From contig DF236950.1 in assembly GCA_000708835.1 (NCBI GenBank), positions 36,075-100,074 on the forward strand: 64,000 bases of DNA, given 5' to 3'. This stretch comes from Klebsormidium nitens (taxonomy: Eukaryota > Streptophyta > Klebsormidiophyceae > Klebsormidiales > Klebsormidiaceae). The notes beneath the pieces are model-generated. The model was given only the letters and a program-made list of their open reading frames with translations, made no database searches and was not told the DNA's origin. The position numbers were made by a program, and so were the translations under genes. Below, piece by piece: positions 56,529 through 64,000 of this stretch. Each line of letters starts with the position of its first letter. The stretch's first letter is position 1.

Positions 56529-59500
56529 ATGTCATGCAGCGGTCCCAATGCAACGTCGCAGGCGAGTCTTAGGGAGCCCGACTCCCCCCCCCGCGAGCAA
56601 GAAGTCAGATTCTGGAATAACAAACAGGAAGTGAAGCCACCGCCACTCAGCCCAATCAGCTGCAACAGCTCTCTCCATCACGCCCACACCACCGTTCGAA
56701 GGAGCCGGACGCAGGCAGAAAAGCAGGCGGCAGAGCAACGGGCTGCGGATCTTCCGCACTTGAAGAAGCTCAGCATTTCGGTTGCAAAGCTTTCGTCAAA
56801 GACCAAGGAGGTTGTCTCAGCAGACCCGGAGACCCCCCATTCAGCGAGTTCTCACCTCAGCGGTAGCTTTGTGAGTCTCACCCTCGGCAAGATGGCCACT
56901 CTCAAGCAGTCCTTGCAGGAGGGGGCCGAGCGCGTCCCGAGCCCAGCGCGCGACGACGCCCTTGACGCCGCAGTAGCAGCTCAGGAGAACCCCGGCAAGG
57001 TCCAGAAGCAAGTGATTGAGATCGAGCGTAAGGAGGGCAAGGAGGGGGGATTCCTGGGGAAGGTGTTCTCGCGCAAGCCGTCCCCTGCCCGGTTGACCAT
57101 CCCATCGGAGCCGGCAGCCAAGCTGCTGACCAGGAAAACCTCGCCCCCTTCCCCGGCTGGGTTCAGGTCCAATGGGCTCCCCCCAAAACGGGCACTCTCA
57201 CCCCAACCGTTCCGAGGAAAGACAGTAGAAGTGCTGAGGGAGGGGCGCTCGCAGTCTGCGTTCCAGCCCAGGGGGGCGGGAATGAGCCCGAGGAAGACAA
57301 GCAACGAGAGGGAGTCCGGGCGCAAGTTTGCGACGTCGCCGCAGAGGTGAGGGCGAGAAAGTCCTAGAAGTCACTGACGTATTTGCGTTTCTGGGAACGG
57401 GGCAGAAACGACTGCAACTGTCAGTTCATGTTGTGGGTTCTTTTGTGCTTTTGACTTTGGGTCCAGAGTTGAACCTACTTTGTAAAGAGTAGGTCTAATG
57501 GAAGAGGTGTGGGCGCTAGAGTGTAAGGTCTACGTTTTTGTGAGAGACCCGTAAACAGGCTTTCATTGCTTATTGAACCTGCTCGTTGGGCCTTGTATTG
57601 GTCTTCATTGTTTCCTTTGAAGAAACTTGCAAGAGGGAAGTGGTCCATTCTGCAAGTTTGACTGATTATGGGCAGCCGTGCACTACTGGACTTCCTGCAA
57701 AATGCTGTGGCCTTCAGTTAGCACCCTTTGTTGACTAGGCCCCGACTCTTGGAATTGGAGCAACTCCAAAAAATGTCTGCGGAGTCGAGATCTGGTCCCT
57801 GAATCTGCCCCCCACAAAAGAACAGTCCAGCTCGAACGCCCAATTTCAGTGGCAGACCCTGTCCTGTGCACTTGATACTGGTACTTCACGCCCAGGTCGT
57901 CAAAATGTTAACCATGTCAACACTCTCATAGTCTGGCCCCTGGATAATACCAGGGCTCTTGTACACAGCCAATACGTCACCGTCCATTCTCAAGCCCACA
58001 TTTTCGCTGCTTTGCTTCAGGGACTCCACCAGCCGCCACACGAAGGAGTGGGTCAATGCCCTCAAGCCCCCCGGGCTGCCTGCGGCCCACGAGTCGCGCA
58101 AAGACAGCGACGCCAAGGCCCTGCGGGATCGGCGGTCGCACGCTGTGGCCATGATGCAAAGTGCCCATTCACACCGGGAGGGGGCCGTTCTGCTGCAGTC
58201 GCCCACGGTCAGCTCCTCGGAGGATGACGACATGTGGGACGTCCAAGCTGAAGCAGACAGGCTCAGGTGGGGGATCCCCCAAAAGTACTTTCAGAATCTG
58301 GATAGAGCTTGACAGATTCCATGTTTGTCAAGTCCTCAATAAAGGCTTTCAATCTTGCCCAGCATTGTTGATTGCTGTTTTGCGTTTCTTTTCTTAGCAA
58401 TGGTATCCCTATGGTTTGCATCTCAAGTGGTTTCTATGAGGCTGCAGCGCGAATGCAGAGAGCCCTACCCGTGGAGGCTTGGCATGATTAACAGGCTTTT
58501 GAGTTAACATGTTGGTACTGCTTCCTGCATGTGCAGTCTCAATAACCGCTCAAATCCATGTCAATAACAGCCAGTCATGGATATGTCTCCGCTTCCCTGA
58601 AAGGCATTTCTAATGCATGCTCCGAAGCCTCACTTTCAGCCCATGCGCTGATCCCTGTCCCTCTTGTTTCCTCTCCTGCAGCAGTGATTCTGCTGAGGGC
58701 TCTGAGAGCGATCACCTGAAGCTCGACCGCTCCGAGCTGCTGCGCCGCTCCGCCAGCGAGCAGTCCCACACCTCCCGCGCCGACATCCAGAGCGCCGAGT
58801 TTGCGCGGCTGGTGCAGCGGCAAAAGTCGTTTGAGGAGAGCGCGCAAAGGCCGCGGCCGGTGGAGAGGCGGGCAGGATCCGTGGTGGACGGACGGACGGA
58901 GACGTTGTTCTCGCGAGAGTCGCACTCGTTCTCCATGGCGCAGTGGAAAAAGGAGATGGGTCCGGGACTGGGGGCGCACACTATGGGGCACAGCGGCAGC
59001 TTTGGCACGGGCAAGGCTGCGGCAGGGCTCTCAGCAGACGCACTTCGGAACAGGTGGGCTGAATGTGCTACTTGGTCTTCCCTGGGGTCAGAATGTCTGA
59101 GAGTGTTCTCATTTCGAGCTGATGGAAAGGAGAAGCTCGACATCCCTCTAGTCCGCAAATCAGGGAATCGAATCGATGTGTTACAAGTGAGGAGTTGCGA
59201 GAGTCTCTTTGCGCTCAGACATTCTTCTTGAGTAGTGCTCATTGCCAATGTGGGCATCCTCCAGCACTGAAACGAAACCCGTAAAAGGGTCCTTGCTCCT
59301 AGCAACTGAAATTTGCTGACCGCTCGTCATTGCGAAATTCAGGCAAGGTGACAGCCCGAACAACGCTAGCTTCGGGTTTGCGTTCGACAACGCGCAGTTC
59401 AGTGACCGCGTGCTGGTCCTTGAAATCTCGGCTGACGTCAGCCACGAGCTTGACGGGAACAGCATTGGTAAGCATTCCCTTCTCGCCACTAAAGCTGTCA

Positions 59501-62500
59501 ACTTGGGAAGGCAGATTATTGCACGGAATGCTGTGACAAGATGGCTTCTCAACAATGCAATTACACCTCCAAACCGAGGCAACCCAAGTTCCTCCACAAT
59601 GAAAATGCAGGTATGTCTTGCTTTGCGCGATCAGGGTCTCCTTTTCGATTCTGCCCTCCGTGAGAGCCTGGACAGGCGGGATAAACAATGCCGTTGCAGT
59701 TGTGAACTTTTTATTGCATATTTGAACATCCATGATCAGGCAACTCATGGGCCTGTTCTTGTCTGTTTTCAGACGTCAAGCACGCGCCTGGCCAGGCCCC
59801 CCCGGTGCGCAAGCCGATCCACGTCAACAGCGCAATTGTGGCTGTCAAGTCCAAATACTTCTACAACCTCCTCGGCGAGAACCAACAGCAAGCGGCCGTC
59901 ATGAGAATACGCCCTGAAGGTGGGCATATTTGTACCATACCTTACTGAGAACTTGGCTCCCGTCAATGTTTGCACAGGAGTAAACCAATATGAAGAGCTC
60001 GTCTGTTTGGGCTCGTGTGGGCGAATAGCAGAGCCCTCTTATCTGCCTCGCCTTGACAGCTGCTTCGGACTTCGGAGCGGGACTCGTTTCCCCTAGTCTC
60101 TAAAAGCTTGTCCCTTCCACTATCCGGAACTGAGCAACCTAGTAAGCCTTTCATCCACCTGTTTTAGGCCCTTCCATCAAGAGAGCTACTCCCGAGGCCT
60201 ATTCACCAGTGCATCCCACCAGAATCCCATCTACAAGTGTCTCTGACCCTTCCTTGTCCCTTCTTTCCCGCAGACGAGGCCCCCGTGCTCGACATGTTAC
60301 GTTTCATGTACAGTGCCGAGCTGCGCGCGTCGGCCCCCGAGGAGCTGGCGCAGGTGCTGATCGTGAGCGACCGCTACGCCGTCAGCAGCTGCTTCAAGCA
60401 CACGTTCCGCCTGCTGTCCGCCATCACCGTGGACGCGCTCTCCGCCTGCCTCTTCCTCGACCTGCCGCGCCACCTCAAGGTGAGCGCCTGGGCCCAAATC
60501 CCTGACCGTTCGGGGGATCCCCTTGACTTGCTTGTGATGGGATCGGTAACAGAGGGCCTTCAGCGGAATGCTCGATCCAGTCGAGCAAAAGATCTTCAAC
60601 AGGCCCAACTGGTCGCCCCTCGAAAGCGAGATGCTCTGTCTGAGTTTACCTCTTGAGCACCCTTAGAAAGGCGCGGATGTCTGAGCAAGCCGCAGCACAT
60701 TCGGCCACTGTGTCTCGATGACGCATGCTGATGGTTGTTTTCGAACCCCGGTGCAGGACCCCGGGCAGATCCAGAACCTCGTCCTCATGGCGCGCTCGTG
60801 GCTGGTGGTGCACTTCCGGGACCTCGAAAAAACGTATCGGTAAGTGCTCGAAGCTGCCCATCGTCTCTTGAGAAGACCTGAAAGCGCAGGTCATTTTGTG
60901 TGACTTTTGTTCTTCAACCGCATCGCTGGTCGCTTTCAGATACTTCCATGCGACAGAGGAATGTCTCGCCTGTCTAACTCGCATCCGTGGGTTGCTTTCT
61001 CGCAGGACGCCCGAGTTCTTGAACCTGTCGTTGATGGGCGTCCGCACGATCCTGGAGAGCAACGTACTGCAGATCTCGTCCGAGGTCACGGCGTTCAACG
61101 CGCTGGTGAGTGCGCAGACCCCGCCTCTTTGTCGCATTCCAGGCCCTTTGCGAAGAGCTTCGTTCGAAGCCGCGTCTTCGCCGACTTTCCTGTCCTCCCT
61201 GTCCCAATTTGCAAATCTACAACTCCGTCACGTCTTACGCAGCGTCCAGTCCCAATCGGGTCTGCTTCCGGTTGCCTGTGAACCTGTTGATTTCGTCACG
61301 TCCTTTGTAGTACTTGGAACGTGTATGGTTCGCTCGCGGTCGGTTTCGATCCCGCTTACCGCTACCCCACCGAGTCTGCTCTCAGGTGAACTGGTCGCGG
61401 CACCACTTTCCGACAGCTTTCGCGTCTTAACCCGCTCTTCTGCATGTCGGTGTTAAACACGCAACTCTGTCACGTCCTAAGAAGTGTCCAGGGCGCCAAC
61501 TCGGTACGCTCCGCTGTACCGTCCAAAGCCAAAATGGTAGATTCGCAGCCTTCTGTCAGCCCGCTTACCACTAACCCGCCCCGTCCGCTGGCAGGTGAAC
61601 TGGTCGCGGCACCACTTCCCGGACAGCGAGGCGCAGCGCGCCAAGGTGGTGGCCAAGCTGGCGCACCTCATCCGCTTCCCGTTCATGACCACCGAGGCGC
61701 TGCGCCAGGCGCTCGACATGCCCGAGCTCAACTCCGACGTCGGGCGGGGGCTCATCGTCGAGGCGCTCTTCTTCAAGGCCGAGCCCTTCTTCAAGTGAGC
61801 CGCCGCGCGCTGGAATGCTGTCGCGGGTGTTTTGTTTGTTGCCTCTTGCCGGTGACTGGGGCCGTTGTGCGTTGTCGTGTTTTGTCGTTGGCGGACTGCG
61901 TGCTTTGCGGCCGTCTTCGAATCCCAATGATTCGAAGCTGTTTTCTTTCGCTTTGCCAGGCAGTCAGACAGTAGACCAGCTCCCTGACTGCCATTTGAAA
62001 GGCCGAGCCCGTTAACTTTTCCAACCTCACGACGTTCAGACTCTTGCACGAGGACTCTTCTCCACACGTCTGAAACATCCCGTGACCGCCAGGTTCTAAA
62101 AGAAACCGTCTTCGCTTCTGCAGGCAGAGCAAGTTGGCCGAGACCGAAACCGCCCACTCGCGCTACGTCCCGCGCTCCAACGACTCCCGGCTGGGCGTCA
62201 CTCTGGCGCCCATGGATGAATCGGGCCGCCAGGCGAGCATATTCTTTGAGCTACCGAGGAGCCAGTTCCAAAACCTGCAGCCGGGGGGCCACATCACGTC
62301 CAAGCCGTTCGTGCTGGGCGGACAGACGCTGTCTGCGGTGGTCGCCAAGAAGGCGGGCAAGAACAGCGCCACGGAGGGCGTCCTCTCGCTGTGCATCCAC
62401 AACGGCGTTGCGGCAAAGTCCAAGGTCAGGAGCCATTTACCATTATCTGGGCTCCTTTCTTCTGACATACTCTTTTTCAGTTGCGATGGCTTCGTATGTG

Positions 62501-63350
62501 GGCCTCCTGCTATACGGGCGTCTCCCTTTGTGGGCTCTCCGTCCTTTGTGGGTTCTTTGCGTTGAGTACTCTTTTGCCTTCTGGCGAAGGTCAGTGGGCG
62601 TTCTGAGCTACTGGCCAACCTCAGCTTCGTCGGCGCACTTTCTCCATCTAGTCCGCTCAGCCTCTTCCGATAGTAGTGCATCTACCTACCTCGGTCAGCC
62701 TCTTTTGATTAGGGTTGGTCAGCATTTCTCTGAGTAGCGCACCTGATCCGCGGGCATCTGCCGCCTCCAGGACCTCTCGTGGCCTCTTGCTAACGGCTCG
62801 ATCGACGTCCCCGTCAAGCCGTGGGACGGGGACGGGCCGAAAAAGGTAACAGACGTTCATAATGCAAGGGGCGACTGTAGTTCCCGGATGCGGTTGGATA
62901 TCGTGGTTGACTTGGAGGTCGTGATTGTCGTCTTGCTAATTTCGTGGGCGACACCGCCTTCCGATAGTGCTTCCAGAAGTAATCATGCTGACAGAACACT
63001 AATTTCGTCGGAGTGGGCACTCTATGTGACTAGGGGTTGGTTTCCTCCTCGGTTGAGAATGTGCCATGCTTCGAGAAGTGAGTCCCCGCAAAAACCCAGC
63101 TCTTTTGATTTTGCCCTCATTTCCCTTTTTCCAGACTGCTCGATTCTGACCGCGTGTTTGCCTCTCTCAGATCGTTGGCGAGTACGAGTTCTTCACGCGC
63201 TTCCACACGATGGACCCCTTCCAGTCGGTGGCCCGGGGCAAGCTGGCCTTCAAGAGCGGCAAAGAGGAGCAGGGGCAGAGCACGGTGAAGTTTCCCGAGG
63301 ACAAGAACACCATGATCTTCCTGCGGGCGGACCTGGTCATCAAGACGTAA
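56529..63350 (+). CDS. POB1/LRB-like BTB-BACK protein with long disordered N terminus
   Basis: Twelve exons: 56529-57346, 58021-58266, 58682-59053, 59343-59467, 59773-59919, 60274-60479, 60757-60839, 61006-61105, 61595-61794, 62124-62424, 62771-62845, 63171-63350, giving 950 residues. Residues 1-480 are Ser/Pro/Lys-rich and disordered. The BTB domain (about 485-620) starts with the POB1/LRB hallmark FGFAFDNAQFSDRVLVLEI and continues IHVNSAIVAVKSKYFYNLL and MLRFMYSAELRASAPEELAQ. A BACK-type helical region follows (to about 770). The C-terminal beta-rich part (FFELPRSQFQNLQPGGHITS, KPFVLGGQTL, FLRADLVIK) matches the end of POB1/LRB proteins. In land plants these are CUL3 substrate adaptors in light and immune signalling; that role is inferred here. 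The N-terminal extension is much longer than in Arabidopsis relatives. Exons 1-2 are joined to the rest by phase-matching splice sites, but a separate upstream gene is not excluded. Confidence 0.82.
58677..58684 (+). other. NAGNAG tandem splice acceptor
   Basis: The acceptor of BTB-gene exon 3 reads CTGCAGCAG after a long pyrimidine tract. Use of the first or second AG starts the exon at 58682 or 58685 and adds or drops one serine without changing frame. NAGNAG acceptors are a known source of single-residue variation. Confidence 0.6.
61221..61621 (+). repeat. partial tandem duplication of intron 8 end and exon 9 start
   Basis: An intron segment beginning AACTCCGTCACGTC (61221) recurs diverged from 61463. 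The unit's end, GTGAACTGGTCGCGGCACCA, occurs at 61386 and again at the true start of exon 9 (61595). The upstream copy keeps a CTCTCAG acceptor but, after about nine codons, runs into a stop (TAA). It is therefore a decoy exon start inside the intron. Confidence 0.8.
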
Positions 63351-64000
63351 GCCGTCGGGGCTTCTAGACTGGGCAGGGATGAGAAGCGCACCCGCAGTTG
63401 AAGCGGCACATATACAGCACAGGCCGAGCGCCTGAATGGGAATTACAGGAAGTTGACTGTTGAAATGACGAAGTCCGGAGGGAAAGAACGTTGCCACTTT
63501 TGTGGTCCGCGTGGGCTTCGGAAACGGGGTTCGAAAACCCTCAGATCGTCTCATCAGTCTGAAGTCAAAGGAGGAATCAGTACTAAGTTCACCAATTCTT
63601 GACGGCTTGCAGACTAGGTTAGCTACAGAAGCAAGTTAACGATGTAGAGTCTCGGATCTTGACAGCACCTCCCACTCTTTGGCCGGTGGTTTAGCGTAGG
63701 GTTTGACACTCGCCTGTATAGGATAACGGATTGGATTGTAGTATGCAACACTGTACTTTACGTCGGCGTGGCACTTGATGTGGACTTTTGCAAATCGTAT
63801 GATTGCTTGAGGAGTCTAGTCGCGATTCGATTCGGTCTCCAATCGAGCCGCGGCGCGGGGTCCGACAGCAGGTTTCCAATCGAGCATGGCCGATCCCACA
63901 ATCAAAGAACATGATTGCTGGCCGCAGCGCGCGGCCATCCCGAGCCTGGTGCGCAGCACTATATCAATGAATGCATGCTGGCCGCCAGACCGGCGCGCCA
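63351..64000. other. 3' flank of the BTB gene
   Basis: No gene was recognised after the BTB-gene stop. The sequence becomes AT-rich and ends in mixed GC-rich and AT-rich DNA at the window edge. A terminator or polyadenylation signal could not be assigned with confidence. Confidence 0.5.

Overview
The window looks like nuclear DNA of a plant-lineage eukaryote, most likely a streptophyte green alga of Klebsormidium type; the genus is inference. Genes are split by many GT-AG introns, exons are GC-rich with G/C-ending codons, and introns and intergenic DNA are more AT-rich. The gene set is plant-like: an RD19-type vacuolar cysteine protease, myo-inositol oxygenase, plant-type nucleoside transporters and a POB1/LRB-like BTB-BACK protein. 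Telomere-type AAACCCTAA boxes occur near some genes. I found no bacterial operons, rRNA, CRISPR arrays or intact transposons.

Layout: 1-6.7 kb is gene-poor with diverged repeats. 6.7-9.1 kb (+) is a ZCCHC17/pNO40-like S1 plus CCHC RNA-binding protein with a GC-AG intron. 10.6-13.6 kb (-) is an HdeD/DUF308-family membrane protein. It diverges from an F-box protein with a Cys-rich tail at 14.0-15.0 kb (+). 16.9-22.1 kb (-) is a ten-exon coiled-coil protein. 24.2-29.2 kb (+) is a Rieske non-haem iron oxygenase. 30.5-33.9 kb (+) is the RD19-type protease. 35.7-41.0 kb (-) and 42.8-48.9 kb (+) are two head-to-head paralogous equilibrative nucleoside transporters. 50.7-54.7 kb (-) is myo-inositol oxygenase with all six di-iron ligands present. 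56.5-63.4 kb (+) is a 950-residue BTB-BACK protein with a very long disordered N terminus.

I built each gene model by joining exons at splice sites and checking that reading phase is kept. Every model closes in frame from ATG to stop. The genes are ordinary housekeeping, metabolic and regulatory loci and do not form one pathway. The most unusual items are the inverted transporter pair (same exon phases, one copy lacking the proline of the PWN motif) with a dense GTAC cluster and a four-NotI GC block in the shared spacer; an intron-bearing gene for a family best known from bacteria (HdeD); a partial exon duplication creating a decoy splice acceptor in the BTB gene; a strong hairpin in a transporter intron; and a shared telo-box-type element upstream of separate genes.
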